Shown: piece after piece, positions 1-7,832 of the stretch
Layout: each line of letters opens with the position of its first letter
How positions within the stretch are numbered: position 1 is the first letter of the stretch
Assembly: GCF_003944755.1 (NCBI RefSeq)
Contig: NZ_RWGU01000031.1
Location: 1 to 42,917, forward strand
DNA: 42,917 nt
Direction: 5' to 3'
DNA from: Rhodovulum robiginosum
GTDB taxonomy: Bacteria; Pseudomonadota; Alphaproteobacteria; Rhodobacterales; Rhodobacteraceae
Position numbers and translations under genes: made by a program
Notes under the pieces: generated by a model
Told to the model about the DNA's origin: nothing
What the model saw: the letters and a program-made list of their open reading frames with translations, nothing else
Databases searched by the model: none

Positions 1-815
1 AAGGCCGTGCCGCCGCCGAGGCCCGCGCCGAGGCCGCGCGCGCAGGCGCCGATCAAGCCGCCGCACGCATCGCCGAAGAAATGGAGACGACGCCCGCCGG
101 CCTGCTGGGCAAGCTGGAGGCCGACCCGGATGCCACGCCGGCAGCCGAGGCGCTGGAACATGACGTGACGCGCCTGAAACGCCAGCGCGACGCGCTGGGC
201 GCGGTCAACCTGCGCGCCGAGGAGGACGCTAAGGAGGTGCAGCAAGAGCATGACACGCTGACCTCTGAAAAGCAGGACCTCGAGGCCGCCATCGCCGCCC
301 TGCGCACGGGCATCGCCAGCCTCAACCGGGAGGGGCGCGAGCGCCTCTTGACCGCGTTCGAGCAGGTCAACGGCAGTTTCTCGGCGCTTTTCACCCATCT
401 TTTCGGCGGCGGTCAGGCAAAGCTGGTGCTGGTCGAATCCGACGATCCGCTGGAGGCGGGGCTCGAGATCATGTGCCAGCCGCCGGGCAAGAACCTGTCG
501 ACGCTCTCGCTGCTGTCGGGCGGCGAGCAGTCGCTGACGGCGCTGGCGCTGATTTTTGCCGTGTTTCTGGCCAACCCTGCGCCGATCTGCGTGCTCGACG
601 AGGTGGACGCGCCGCTGGACGACGCGAATGTCACCCGGTTCTGCGACCTGCTGGACGAGATGACCCGGCGCACCGATACCCGCTTCCTGATCATCACCCA
701 CCACGCGGTAACCATGAGCCGGATGGACCGCCTGTTCGGCGTCACCATGGCCGAACAGGGGGTCAGCCAGCTGGTGTCGGTCGATCTGAAGAAGGCCGAG
801 CAGATGGTCGCCTAG
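1..815 (+). CDS. smc: Chromosome segregation ATPase Smc, C-terminal part (5' end outside window)
   Basis: The reading frame is already open at the window edge; about 270 residues are visible. The first part is Ala/Glu/Arg-rich and predicted coiled coil (the returning arm). It is followed by the C-terminal ATPase head with the ABC signature LSGGEQ, then the Walker B stretch [12 protein letters not shown] with its D-loop. SMC dimers use ATP-driven head engagement to organise and segregate the chromosome together with ScpA/ScpB, which are not in this window. The ordered signature and Walker B motifs at this spacing, close to the C-terminus, are typical of SMC rather than of RecN or an ABC transporter. 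The hinge and the Walker A half lie upstream of the window. The gene converges on the transglycosylase gene 200 bp downstream. Confidence 0.93.
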   Translation, partial: GRAAAEARAEAARAGADQAAARIAEEMETTPAGLLGKLEADPDATPAAEALEHDVTRLKRQRDALGAVNLRAEEDAKEVQQEHDTLTSEKQDLEAAIAALRTGIASLNREGRERLLTAFEQVNGSFSALFTHLFGGGQAKLVLVESDDPLEAGLEIMCQPPGKNLSTLSLLSGGEQSLTALALIFAVFLANPAPICVLDEVDAPLDDANVTRFCDLLDEMTRRTDTRFLIITHHAVTMSRMDRLFGVTMAEQGVSQLVSVDLKKAEQMVA

Positions 816-830
816 GGCCCGGATGGAGAC

Positions 831-847
831 CTGCCCCAAAGTGGCAG
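831..847 (+). terminator. Weak hairpin downstream of smc
   Basis: CTGCC and GGCAG form a 5-bp stem with a 7-nt loop. It is followed immediately by TTTGTT, 15 bp after the smc stop. It could be a weak intrinsic terminator; the short stem keeps confidence low. The rest of 816-1015 shows only one tiny open frame (910-972, see findings). Confidence 0.3.
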
Positions 848-1015
848 TTTGTTAATGCCGATGGGCGATGCAAGCTGAGGGGACATTTCATTCAGAGGTT
901 CGCGATTCGATGCAGGAATTTGTGCTGCTCAGCCTGTTTTACATGATCATGGCCATCGCCGGGGGGCTTTGACCCAAGACGTTCGTCGGGATTCGGGCCG
1001 AGATCGGATAATCCG

Positions 1016-2191
1016 TCAAAGGGCGCCCAGCAGCGCCTTGGTGGGCCAGGCGTCTGCCGGCAGGCCCAGGCGCTGCTGTTCGGCCTGGACGGCGGCGCGT
1101 GTCTTGGCACCGAGGATGCCGTCTATGCCCCCCACATCGTGGCCGCGCGCGGCCAGCTTCCGCTGCAAGAGCCTCATCTCGTTGCCCGACAGCCCCGGAT
1201 CGGGGTTGCCAGCGTCATAGATCGGCGCGCCCTCCAGCCGCGTGGCGAAATAGGCGGCGGTGGTGACGTAGACGAAGCTCTTGTTCCATTCGAAATAGAC
1301 GTTGAAATTCGGGTAGGCGAGAAATGCCGGCCCGTTGCGCCCCATCGGCAGCAGCACCGAGGCCGGCAGGTTGCCCGGCCCCAGGTTACCCTGGCGCGGC
1401 CGCACGCCAAGCCGCGCCCAGTCATTGACGCGCTTGCGATGGTCGAGCCCGGTTTCCGACCAGTTCAGGTTGGCGGGCACCACGATTTCCTGCAACCACG
1501 GTTCGTTCGGGCGCCAGCCGAGATCGCGCAGCATCTTGGCGCCCGACATCAGCGCGTCGGGCGGCGAGGTCTTCAACCGGACATGCCCGTCGCCGTCGCC
1601 GTCCACCCCGTTGGTCAGGATGTCCTCGGGCAGCATCTGCACCATGCCGATCTCGCCCGCCCAGGCGCCGGTGGTGCGCGCCGGGTCGAAATCGCCGCGG
1701 TGGAAAAGTTCGAGCGCGGCAAAGATCTGCGGACGGAAGAGATGCGGCCGGCGGCAGTCGTGCGACAGCGTGACCAGCGCGTTGAGCGTGTTGAAATTGC
1801 CCTGCACCGCGCCGTAATCGGTCTCGAGCGCCCAGAACGCCAGCAATACCCCGCGCGAGACGCCGTAGCCGCGTTCGATGGCGTCAAAGACGCTGTCCCA
1901 TTTCTGGGCGTTGCGGCGGCCGTTGTCGATGCGGCTCTGGCTGATAAGGCGGCGGGAGAAATCGATGAAATCGCGCTGAAAGATACCCTGGGCGCGGTCG
2001 GCCCTGATCACCGCGGGGTCCTGCCGGGCCGATGCGAAGAACCGGTCGATGGTCGTGCGGTCATAGCCGCGCCGCGCGGCCTCGGATTTCAGCCCGCCGA
2101 CGAAGCTGGAAAAGCTGCCGCCGCAGGGCACCTGCGCTGCGGCGGGCAGCGCGAGGGCGAGGCACAGGCAGGTGGACAGGGCGAATTTCAT
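1016..2191 (-). CDS. Lytic murein transglycosylase (MltB-like, with peptidoglycan-binding domain)
   Basis: 391 aa. Residues 1-20 form a Sec signal peptide (Lys start, Leu/Ala core, AAA-Q cleavage-like end), so the protein is exported to the periplasm. Residues about 25-320 match the SLT_2/MltB-type lytic transglycosylase fold, with the likely catalytic Glu at 123 in the context WALETDYG. Residues about 334-391 look like a C-terminal peptidoglycan-binding domain 1 (NEMRLLQRKLAARGHDVGG...). Enzymes of this family cleave the MurNAc-GlcNAc bond non-hydrolytically, leaving 1,6-anhydroMurNAc ends during wall remodelling. There is no lipobox, so unlike E. coli MltB it should be soluble rather than lipid-anchored. 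The gene converges on smc, and the next minus-strand gene begins 57 bp upstream. Confidence 0.88.
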   Translation of the reverse strand: MKFALSTCLCLALALPAAAQVPCGGSFSSFVGGLKSEAARRGYDRTTIDRFFASARQDPAVIRADRAQGIFQRDFIDFSRRLISQSRIDNGRRNAQKWDSVFDAIERGYGVSRGVLLAFWALETDYGAVQGNFNTLNALVTLSHDCRRPHLFRPQIFAALELFHRGDFDPARTTGAWAGEIGMVQMLPEDILTNGVDGDGDGHVRLKTSPPDALMSGAKMLRDLGWRPNEPWLQEIVVPANLNWSETGLDHRKRVNDWARLGVRPRQGNLGPGNLPASVLLPMGRNGPAFLAYPNFNVYFEWNKSFVYVTTAAYFATRLEGAPIYDAGNPDPGLSGNEMRLLQRKLAARGHDVGGIDGILGAKTRAAVQAEQQRLGLPADAWPTKALLGAL

Positions 2192-2248
2192 GGCAATCTC
2201 CGGCTGGCTCGGCAGAAGCTTACCAGCCCGGGGCGACCAGACAACCGC

Positions 2249-3238
2249 TCAGGCGGCCTTGAGGGCCGCGCGCCCATGCGGCTGCCACCAGTCAATGCGC
2301 GGGTTGATCGGAATGATCCGGTTCGGATTGATGGTGTCGTGGCTGTAATGGTAGTGGCGCACGATATGGTCGAAGGCCACGGTCTCGGCCACGCCGGGCC
2401 ATTGGTAAAGCTCGCGCGCATAGGACCAGAGGTTGGGCATGTCGATCAGCCGGTTGCGGTTGCACTTGAAATGCAAGTGGTAGACCGCATCGAAGCGCAC
2501 CAGCGTGGTAAACAGCCGCCAGTCTGCCTCGGTCACTTGGTCGCCAGCCAGGTAGCGGCGCGTGGCCAGCCGTTTTTCCAGCCAGTCGAGACTGTCGAAC
2601 AGCGCGTAGGCGGCCTCGTCGTAGGCCTCTTGCGTGGTGGCGAAACCGGCCTTGTAAACGCCGTTGTTGACGGTGTCGTAGACCCGCGCGTTGACCTCTT
2701 CGATCTCGTTTCTCAACGCCTCGGGCCAATAGTCGTCGCGGTTGCCCGTCAGCCCGTCGAACGCCGAGTTGAACATGCGGATGATTTCCGCGGATTCGTT
2801 CGACACGATGGTTTCGCCCTGCTTGTCCCAAAGCACCGGTACCGTGACCCGGCCCGAAACGTCGGGCTTGGCCCTGGTGTAGACGTCGCGCAAAAAGGGC
2901 AGGGCGTAGAGATCATCCCCGGTTGCGCCGGGAAAACCGGCGTCGAAGGTCCAGCCGTCCGACAGCATGTCGGGATGCACGACCGACACGCCGATATGCT
3001 CGTCCAGGCCCTTGAGCTTGCGAAAGATCAGTGTGCGGTGCGCCCAGGGGCAGGCGAGCGAGACATAAAGGTGATATCGTCCGCTCTCGGCGGCAAACCC
3101 AGCTTCGCCGGTCGGGCCGGGCCGCCCGTCGGGTGTGATCCAGTTGCGAAACCCGGCGGTCGAGCGCACGAACCGCCCGCCGCTCTTCTTGGTGTCGTAC
3201 CAGGTATCGTGCCAGACACCCTCAATCAGTTGGCCCAT
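2249..3238 (-). CDS. Glutathionyl-hydroquinone reductase (Xi-class glutathione transferase)
   Basis: 329 aa, the usual length for the YqjG/ECM4/PcpF family. The thioredoxin-like N-terminal domain carries the catalytic Cys63 in the class motif CPWAHR. The all-helical C-terminal GST domain follows, about residues 165-310, with LEKRLATRRYLAGDQVTEADWRL as its recognisable core. Members reduce glutathionyl-hydroquinones to hydroquinones using GSH. The physiological substrate here cannot be told from sequence. The start is supported by a GAGG-type site just upstream on the minus strand. It is probably cytosolic. The neighbours give no pathway context; it may be transcribed with the aminotransferase gene 87 bp upstream. 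Confidence 0.9.
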   Translation of the reverse strand: MGQLIEGVWHDTWYDTKKSGGRFVRSTAGFRNWITPDGRPGPTGEAGFAAESGRYHLYVSLACPWAHRTLIFRKLKGLDEHIGVSVVHPDMLSDGWTFDAGFPGATGDDLYALPFLRDVYTRAKPDVSGRVTVPVLWDKQGETIVSNESAEIIRMFNSAFDGLTGNRDDYWPEALRNEIEEVNARVYDTVNNGVYKAGFATTQEAYDEAAYALFDSLDWLEKRLATRRYLAGDQVTEADWRLFTTLVRFDAVYHLHFKCNRNRLIDMPNLWSYARELYQWPGVAETVAFDHIVRHYHYSHDTINPNRIIPINPRIDWWQPHGRAALKAA

Positions 3239-3325
3239 GTCATCCTCCTTGTCGAGGGTCAGATGTAGGGCCCGATCGCCGGGCGGTCAGCCGGCGCACA
3301 TGCGCAGCGCCTCTGCGTCAGCGCA

Positions 3326-4498
3326 CTATTGCAGGTCGCGGAACGCGTCGCGCAGCCGCTTGGCCGCCTCTTCGACGCGGGCGCGTGGCGTGGCGATATT
3401 GAACCGCAGGAAGGTCTCGCCGCCCGCCCCGAAGCTTGCACCGTGGTTGACCGCGATCCGCGCGTCGCGCTCGACGCGGGCGAGAAGTTCCTCGCGCGCC
3501 ATGCCGGTGTCGGCGAAATCGACCCAGGCGAGGTAGGTCGCCTCAAGCGGCATCGAGGCCAGGCCGGGGATCCCGGCAATGGCCCGGTCGAACACTGCCC
3601 GGTTGCCGTCGAGATAGGCCATGAGCGCCTCCACCCATTCCGCCCCCTCGGCCGAATAGGCAGCGGTTGCCATATGCACCCCGAAGGCGTTGGGCGAAAT
3701 CGCCAGCGCTGACATCCGTGCGGCAAAGCGTGCGCGCAGTCCGGCGTCGGGCACGATCACGTTGCCCAGATGGGCGCCTGCGATGTTGAAGGTCTTGGTG
3801 GTCGCGCTCATCAGGACCAGGCGCTCGCGCAGGCTGGGGTCGATCTTGTCCATCACGATATGGCTCTGTCCGGGATAGACGAGGTCGTGGTGGATCTCGT
3901 CGGACACCAGGATCAGATCGTGGCGCCGGGCGAATTCGCCCACCGCCTCCAGCTCGGCGCGGGTCCAGACCCGCCCGCCGGGATTGTGCGGCGAACACAG
4001 GATGACCATGCGCTCGTCGCCGGTCATCTGGGCGTCATAGGCGTCGAAATCCATCTCGTAGCGGCCGGCATCGTTCGCCAGCGGGCATTCCACCACCCGC
4101 CGTCCCGCCGCTTTGATGACCCGCGCAAAGGCGTGGTAGACGGGCGTGAACAGCACCACGCCGTCGCCCGGCTCTGTATACGCCTCGATGCACAGCGCCG
4201 TACCGTTGACGAGCCCATGGGTGGTAAAGATCCAGTCGGGGTCGACCTGCCAGCCATGCCGGTTGGCCATCCACCACAGGATGGCGTCCTTGTATGCGCG
4301 GTCGTCGCCGAAATATCCGTAGATGCCATGATCGACCATGGCCGCCAACGCGTCCGTCACCGCTTGGGGCGGGCGGAAATCCATATCGGCCACCCACATC
4401 GGGATACCGTCCTCGGGGGAGACGCCGTAATAGCTCTCCATCATGTCCCATTTCTGCGAATGGGTGCCGCGGCGGTCGATGATCTCGTCGAAGTTCAT
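3326..4498 (-). CDS. patB: PatB/MalY-type PLP-dependent C-S lyase (putative cystathionine beta-lyase)
   Basis: 390 aa, fold-type I aminotransferase. The PLP Schiff-base lysine is K235 in SATTKTFN. SPHNPGG (N172) and LVSDEIHHD (D200) supply the usual phosphate and pyridine contacts. The N-terminal string MWVADMDFRPPQAV is typical of the MalY/PatB subgroup, whose members cleave C-S bonds of cystathionine or cysteine derivatives, releasing homocysteine or sulfide plus pyruvate and ammonia. A transaminase activity cannot be excluded from sequence alone. The ATG has a clear AAGGAG site 6-11 nt upstream. It is divergent from the deformylase operon across a 102-bp promoter region that contains a 7-bp inverted repeat. 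Confidence 0.85.
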   Translation of the reverse strand: MNFDEIIDRRGTHSQKWDMMESYYGVSPEDGIPMWVADMDFRPPQAVTDALAAMVDHGIYGYFGDDRAYKDAILWWMANRHGWQVDPDWIFTTHGLVNGTALCIEAYTEPGDGVVLFTPVYHAFARVIKAAGRRVVECPLANDAGRYEMDFDAYDAQMTGDERMVILCSPHNPGGRVWTRAELEAVGEFARRHDLILVSDEIHHDLVYPGQSHIVMDKIDPSLRERLVLMSATTKTFNIAGAHLGNVIVPDAGLRARFAARMSALAISPNAFGVHMATAAYSAEGAEWVEALMAYLDGNRAVFDRAIAGIPGLASMPLEATYLAWVDFADTGMAREELLARVERDARIAVNHGASFGAGGETFLRFNIATPRARVEEAAKRLRDAFRDLQ

Positions 4499-4517
4499 GG
4501 GGGCTCCTTCACATGCC

Positions 4518-4539
4518 GCGCCAAGCTACATTTTGGCGC
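4518..4539. promoter_or_regulatory. Inverted repeat in the patB/def divergent promoter region
   Basis: GCGCCAA and TTGGCGC are perfect 7-bp inverted arms separated by 8 nt, inside the 102 bp between two divergent genes. The geometry suits a dimeric repressor or LysR-type site. No regulator is encoded nearby, so this is an inference only. Confidence 0.35.
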
Positions 4540-4563
4540 ACCGCGCGCAAGGCCTGCCGTGCA

Positions 4564-4592
4564 TTGCGAAACGCGGCGGATTCGCCTAAATC
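4564..4592 (+). promoter_or_regulatory. Candidate sigma-70 promoter of the def-fmt operon
   Basis: TTGCGA (-35-like, 4564-4569) and TAAATC (-10-like, 4587-4592) are spaced by 17 nt. Transcription would start about 6-9 nt later, at or next to the ATG at 4601. The region before that ATG has no Shine-Dalgarno sequence, so a leaderless mRNA is plausible. Confidence 0.35.
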
Positions 4593-4600
4593 CCCTTTTC

Positions 4601-5128
4601 ATGACCATCAAGCCGATCCTGATCCATCCCGACCCGCGCCTGAAAAAGGTGGCAGAGCCCGTCGCCGAGATCGACGAGGCGCTGCAACGCCTGGCCGAGG
4701 ACATGCTGGAAACCATGTACGACGCGCCGGGCATCGGGCTGGCCGCGCCGCAGCTGGGCTTGTCGACACGGCTGCTCGTGATGGATTGCGCCAAGGACGA
4801 GGGCGCGCGCCCGCACCCCTACGCGATGTTCAATCCCGAGGTGGTGTGGCAGTCCGACGACATCAACGTCCACGAAGAGGGGTGCCTGTCGATCCCCGAA
4901 ACCTTTGCCGAGGTCACGCGCCCTGCCGAGGTCGTCGTGCGCTGGACCGATCCCTCGGGCGAAGCGATGGAAGACCGGTTCAAGGGGCTGTGGGCCACTT
5001 GCGTCCAGCACGAGATCGACCATCTCGAGGGCAAGCTCTTCATCGACTACCTCAAGCCGCTCAAGCGCCAGCTCATCACCCGCAAGATGCAGAAACTCAA
5101 GCGCGAGCGGGCCCGGGCGGCCTCGTGA
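4601..5128 (+). CDS. def: Peptide deformylase, copy 1 (canonical)
   Basis: 175 aa. It removes the N-formyl group from nascent chains at the ribosome exit, using Fe2+ or Zn2+ bound by one Cys and two His. All three family motifs are intact: GIGLAAPQ (44-51), EGCLS (93-97, metal ligand C95) and QHEIDH (136-141, ligands H137 and H141, catalytic E138). The basic C-terminal tail (KMQKLKRERARAAS) resembles the ribosome-contacting helix of E. coli Def. I chose ATG 4601 because the family N-terminus xIxPILIHPDPRL begins there; the frame is open further upstream. It is first in a tandem of three def genes followed by fmt, and its TGA overlaps the GTG of copy 2. Confidence 0.95.
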   Translation: MTIKPILIHPDPRLKKVAEPVAEIDEALQRLAEDMLETMYDAPGIGLAAPQLGLSTRLLVMDCAKDEGARPHPYAMFNPEVVWQSDDINVHEEGCLSIPETFAEVTRPAEVVVRWTDPSGEAMEDRFKGLWATCVQHEIDHLEGKLFIDYLKPLKRQLITRKMQKLKRERARAAS

Positions 5129-5619
5129 CCGTGCGGCCGATCCTGCGCTGGCCCGACCCGCGGCTCGCGCAGGCCTGCGCGCCCGTCGGGTCCGTGACCC
5201 CGGAGATCGCGCGCCTCGCCGCCGACATGCTGGAAACCATGTACGCCGCCCCCGGCCGCGGCCTCGCCGCGCCGCAGGTGGGTGAGATGGTCCGCCTCTT
5301 CGTGATGGACGTGAACGGCAAGGACGGCCCGCGCGATCCGCGCGTCTTCGTCGACCCGGTGATCGAGGCGCGCGGCCCAGAGACCGCCACCGGCCCCGAG
5401 GGCTGCCTTTCGATCCCCGGCATCGTGGCCGAGGTCGCGCGCGCCACCGAGATCACCGTCGCATGGCGCGACCTCGACGGGGCAGAGCGCCGCGAAACCC
5501 TCACCGGCTTTGCCGCGATCTGTGCCCAGCACGAGATCGACCATCTGGACGGTATCGTGACCTTCGACCGCCTGGCGGCCGAAGCCCGCGCCGCTCTCGA
5601 AGCGGAGTACGCCGCATGA
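5125..5619 (+). CDS. def: Peptide deformylase, copy 2
   Basis: 164 aa. It begins with GTG overlapping the copy 1 stop (GTGA), so translation is probably coupled. The motifs are GRGLAAPQ (44-51), EGCLS (92-96, ligand C94) and QHEIDH (135-140, ligands H136/H140, Glu E137), so the metal site and catalytic Glu are complete and activity is expected. It lacks the long basic C-terminal tail of copy 1 and ends LEAEYAA, which suggests weaker or different ribosome association. The paralogue could have a shifted substrate preference; this is inference. Confidence 0.9.
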   Translation: MTVRPILRWPDPRLAQACAPVGSVTPEIARLAADMLETMYAAPGRGLAAPQVGEMVRLFVMDVNGKDGPRDPRVFVDPVIEARGPETATGPEGCLSIPGIVAEVARATEITVAWRDLDGAERRETLTGFAAICAQHEIDHLDGIVTFDRLAAEARAALEAEYAA

Positions 5620-6119
5620 TCCGCGACATCCTCATCTGGCCCGACCCGCGCCTGAAAACCAAGGCCGAGCCCGTGGCCGCGATCGACGACGAGATCCGTG
5701 CCACATGGGACGACATGATCGACACCATGGAGGCGATGCCGGGCCAGGGCGTCGGCCTCGCCGCCAACCAGATCGGCGTTCTGCAGCGCCTTGTCGTGGT
5801 CGATTGCTCCGACGAACGGGGCCGGGCCGTGCGCATGGCCAACCCCGAGATCGTCGCCGCCTCGGACGCGATCAACGCCCATACCGAGGCCAGCCCCTGC
5901 CTGCCCGAGGCCTGGGCCGAGATCCTGCGCCCCGCCGAGGTGACCGTGCGGTTTCTCAATGCCGGGGGCGAGAGCGAGGAACGCGCCTTCAGCGGCCTCT
6001 GGGCGACCTCCGTCCAGCACCAGATCGACCACCTGGACGGCCGGATGTTCTTCGACAACCTCTCGCGGCTGAAACGCGACCGTTTGCTTAAGAAGGCGCA
6101 AAAGAAAAGGGGGCGGTGA
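5616..6119 (+). CDS. Peptide deformylase-like protein, copy 3, with catalytic Glu replaced by Gln
   Basis: 167 aa. The ATG overlaps the copy 2 stop (ATGA). The overall fold string is clear: [13 protein letters not shown] at the start, GVGLAANQ (45-52) and [15 protein letters not shown] at 133-147. The metal ligands C95, H135 and H139 are all present. However, the catalytic Glu of HExxH is Gln136, and motif 2 EGCLS reads SPCLP. In studied deformylases this Glu is needed for catalysis, so the protein is expected to be inactive or greatly slowed while still able to bind metal and perhaps a formylated peptide. It keeps a basic C-terminal tail ([15 protein letters not shown]) like copy 1. The reading frame is intact and it sits 1 bp before fmt, so it looks maintained rather than decaying. 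Confidence 0.85.
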   Translation: MIRDILIWPDPRLKTKAEPVAAIDDEIRATWDDMIDTMEAMPGQGVGLAANQIGVLQRLVVVDCSDERGRAVRMANPEIVAASDAINAHTEASPCLPEAWAEILRPAEVTVRFLNAGGESEERAFSGLWATSVQHQIDHLDGRMFFDNLSRLKRDRLLKKAQKKRGR

Positions 6120-6120
6120 G

Positions 6121-7020
6121 ATGCGCGTTGTGTTCATGGGCACGCCCGAGTTCTCGGTCCCGGTCCTCGACGCGCTGGTCGAGGCCGGGCACGAGATCGC
6201 CGCGGTCTATTGCCAGCCGCCCCGCCCCGCGGGCCGCGGCAAGAAAGACCGCCCCAGCCCGGTGCAAGCACGGGCCGAGGCGCTGGGCCTGCCGGTCCGC
6301 CATCCCGTATCGCTGAAGAAACCCGACGAACAGGCCGCTTTCGCCGCGCTCGAGGCCGACATCGCGGTCGTGGTGGCCTACGGGCTGATCCTGCCACAGG
6401 CCGTGCTCGACGCGCCGAGGCTGGGCTGTCTCAACATCCACGCCTCGCTCCTGCCCCGCTGGCGCGGTGCAGCGCCGATCCACCGGGCGGTCCTTGCGGG
6501 CGATCCGGAAACCGGCATCTGCATCATGCGGATGGAGGCCGGGCTCGACACCGGTCCCGTGCTGCTCTCCGAGGCCATCCCGATCGGCGCCACCGACACC
6601 ACTGGCGATTTGCACGACCGCCTGTCGGCGATGGGCGCCCGCCTCATCGTCGAGGCGCTCGCCCGCCTGCCCGAGTTGCCGCCCAGCCCCCAGCCCGAGA
6701 GTGGCGTGACCTACGCCGACAAGATCGACAAGTCCGAGGGCCGCATCGACTGGACCCGCCCGGCCCGGACGGTCGCACGCCAGATCAACGGTCTCTCCCC
6801 GTTTCCCGGCGCATGGTGCGCCATCGCGGGCGAAAGGGTGAAACTCCTGCGCGCGCGTCCGGCGCCAGGCACGGGCGCCCCCGGCGCGGTCCTGCACGGT
6901 TTCACCATCGCCTGCGGCAGCGGCGCCGTCGAGGTGCTCCAGGCGCAGCGCCAGGGAAAACGCGCCATGCCCGCCGGCGAGATCCTGCGCGGCCTCACGA
7001 TGCCCGCCCACGTCGATTGA
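6121..7020 (+). CDS. fmt: Methionyl-tRNA formyltransferase
   Basis: 299 aa. It transfers the formyl group from 10-formyltetrahydrofolate to initiator Met-tRNA. The N-terminal formyltransferase domain (1-205) has the catalytic triad N105, H107 ([12 protein letters not shown]) and D143 (GLDTG). The C-terminal OB-like tRNA-binding domain starts with the [14 protein letters not shown] linker. The length is close to that of other Fmt proteins (about 300-315). It lies one base after the third deformylase gene, so formylation and deformylation enzymes share one transcript, the usual def-fmt pairing extended here by two extra def paralogues. Confidence 0.96.
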   Translation: MRVVFMGTPEFSVPVLDALVEAGHEIAAVYCQPPRPAGRGKKDRPSPVQARAEALGLPVRHPVSLKKPDEQAAFAALEADIAVVVAYGLILPQAVLDAPRLGCLNIHASLLPRWRGAAPIHRAVLAGDPETGICIMRMEAGLDTGPVLLSEAIPIGATDTTGDLHDRLSAMGARLIVEALARLPELPPSPQPESGVTYADKIDKSEGRIDWTRPARTVARQINGLSPFPGAWCAIAGERVKLLRARPAPGTGAPGAVLHGFTIACGSGAVEVLQAQRQGKRAMPAGEILRGLTMPAHVD

Positions 7021-7060
7021 CCTGCTGGCCGAATCCCCGGCCCCGCGCCATACTCGCCCC

Positions 7061-7300
7061 ATGAGCGTGGTCTTTCTCATCATCATCGGCGCCGCCGCGG
7101 GCTTTCTCGCCACACGCCTCATGAGGATCGAGACCGATATCGTCACCACGGTGGCCATCGGCGTGGTCGGCGCGCTGATCGGCGGGCTGGTGCTGCGTTT
7201 CCTGCTGGTGCTCACGGGTATCGCTGCGGGCTTTGTCGGTGCGGTTCTCGGCGCGATGCTGCTGATCTGGCTCTACCAAAGCTTTATCGCCCGGCGCTGA
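7061..7300 (+). CDS. GlsB/YeaQ/YmgE-like small membrane protein
   Basis: 79 aa, almost entirely hydrophobic, with three glycine-rich segments (about 3-20, 29-47 and 50-72). The pattern IIIGAAAGFLATRLM...VGALIGGLVLRF matches the GlsB/YeaQ/YmgE family, also labelled transglycosylase-associated or stress-response membrane proteins. The molecular function is unknown. It follows fmt by 40 bp on the same strand and is likely the last gene of that operon; the rnhA operon converges from the other side. Confidence 0.7.
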   Translation: MSVVFLIIIGAAAGFLATRLMRIETDIVTTVAIGVVGALIGGLVLRFLLVLTGIAAGFVGAVLGAMLLIWLYQSFIARR

Positions 7301-7308
7301 GCCGCCCG

Positions 7309-7330
7309 TTTCTTCTGGCCAAAAATATCC
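7309..7330 (+). repeat. Dispersed 22-bp intergenic element, copy A
   Basis: This matches the consensus CTTCTTCTTGG-N3-AAATACCC found also at 22164-22185 and twice at 34047-34100. The copy here is missing one T in the CTTCTT run and has ATCC instead of ACCC at its end. It lies between convergent genes and just before a GC-rich hairpin. Confidence 0.6.
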
Positions 7331-7339
7331 TCCGGGGGT

Positions 7340-7360
7340 CTGGGGGTGGAAAACCCCCAG
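7340..7360. terminator. Hairpin between convergent genes (fmt operon / rnhA operon)
   Basis: CTGGGGGT and ACCCCCAG form a perfect 8-bp stem around a GGAAA loop. It is placed 16 bp after the rnhA stop and 39 bp after the small membrane protein stop. There is no U-tract on either strand, so it may act with Rho or only stabilise 3' ends. Confidence 0.5.
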
Positions 7361-7376
7361 CGGTGCCTCCCGGCGC

Positions 7377-7832
7377 TCAGCCCGCCTTGTAGGGCGCCAT
7401 CCCCTCGCGGGCCAATTCGTCGGCGCGCTCGTTTTCGGGGTGGCCGGCATGGCCCTTGACCCATTCCCAGCTTACCCGGTGGCGGGCCTGGGCCGCGTCC
7501 AGCCGGCGCCACAACTCGGCATTTTTCACCGGCTTCTTGGTCGAGGTCTTCCAGCCGTTGCGCTTCCAGCCGTGAATCCAGCCGGTCACGCCGTTCTTCA
7601 CGTAGGCGCTGTCGGTGACCACGGTGATCGCCGAGGGCCGGCTCAGGCTCTCCAGCGCGTTGATCGCGGCCAGCAGTTCCATACGATTGTTGGTGGTCTG
7701 CGCCTCGCCGCCGTTCAGCGTGCGTTCCTTGACCACGCTCTCGCCCTCCTTCGCCTGCAGCAGCACGCCCCAGCCGCCGGGGCCCGGGTTGCCGCTGCAC
7801 GCGCCGTCTGTATAGGCGAAAAGCTCAGCCAT
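7377..7832 (-). CDS. rnhA: Ribonuclease HI
   Basis: 151 aa. It degrades the RNA strand of RNA-DNA hybrids (R-loops, Okazaki primers). The catalytic carboxylates are visible: D9 ([15 protein letters not shown]), E52 (NRMELLA), D74 (TDSAYV) and D138 (ERADELA); H128 is the flexible-loop histidine (KGHAGHPEN). The basic handle region ([17 protein letters not shown]) is present. The ATG overlaps the end of the methyltransferase gene by 8 bp. It is the last gene of the ispH operon. Confidence 0.97.
   Translation of the reverse strand: MAELFAYTDGACSGNPGPGGWGVLLQAKEGESVVKERTLNGGEAQTTNNRMELLAAINALESLSRPSAITVVTDSAYVKNGVTGWIHGWKRNGWKTSTKKPVKNAELWRRLDAAQARHRVSWEWVKGHAGHPENERADELAREGMAPYKAG

Noticed and set aside
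1139-3268. Long plus-strand open frame antisense to the transglycosylase and glutathione transferase genes
   Set aside because: High-GC shadow: Pro/Arg/Gly-rich, no domain, and both minus-strand genes show clear motifs. The same applies to long antisense frames over rsh (12317-14632), chvG (29327-31429) and parC (39721-42378).
5125-5619. Second deformylase as a degenerate copy (GRGLAAPQ in motif 1)
   Set aside because: The variable position of motif 1 tolerates Arg, and EGCLS and HEIDH are intact, so activity is expected.
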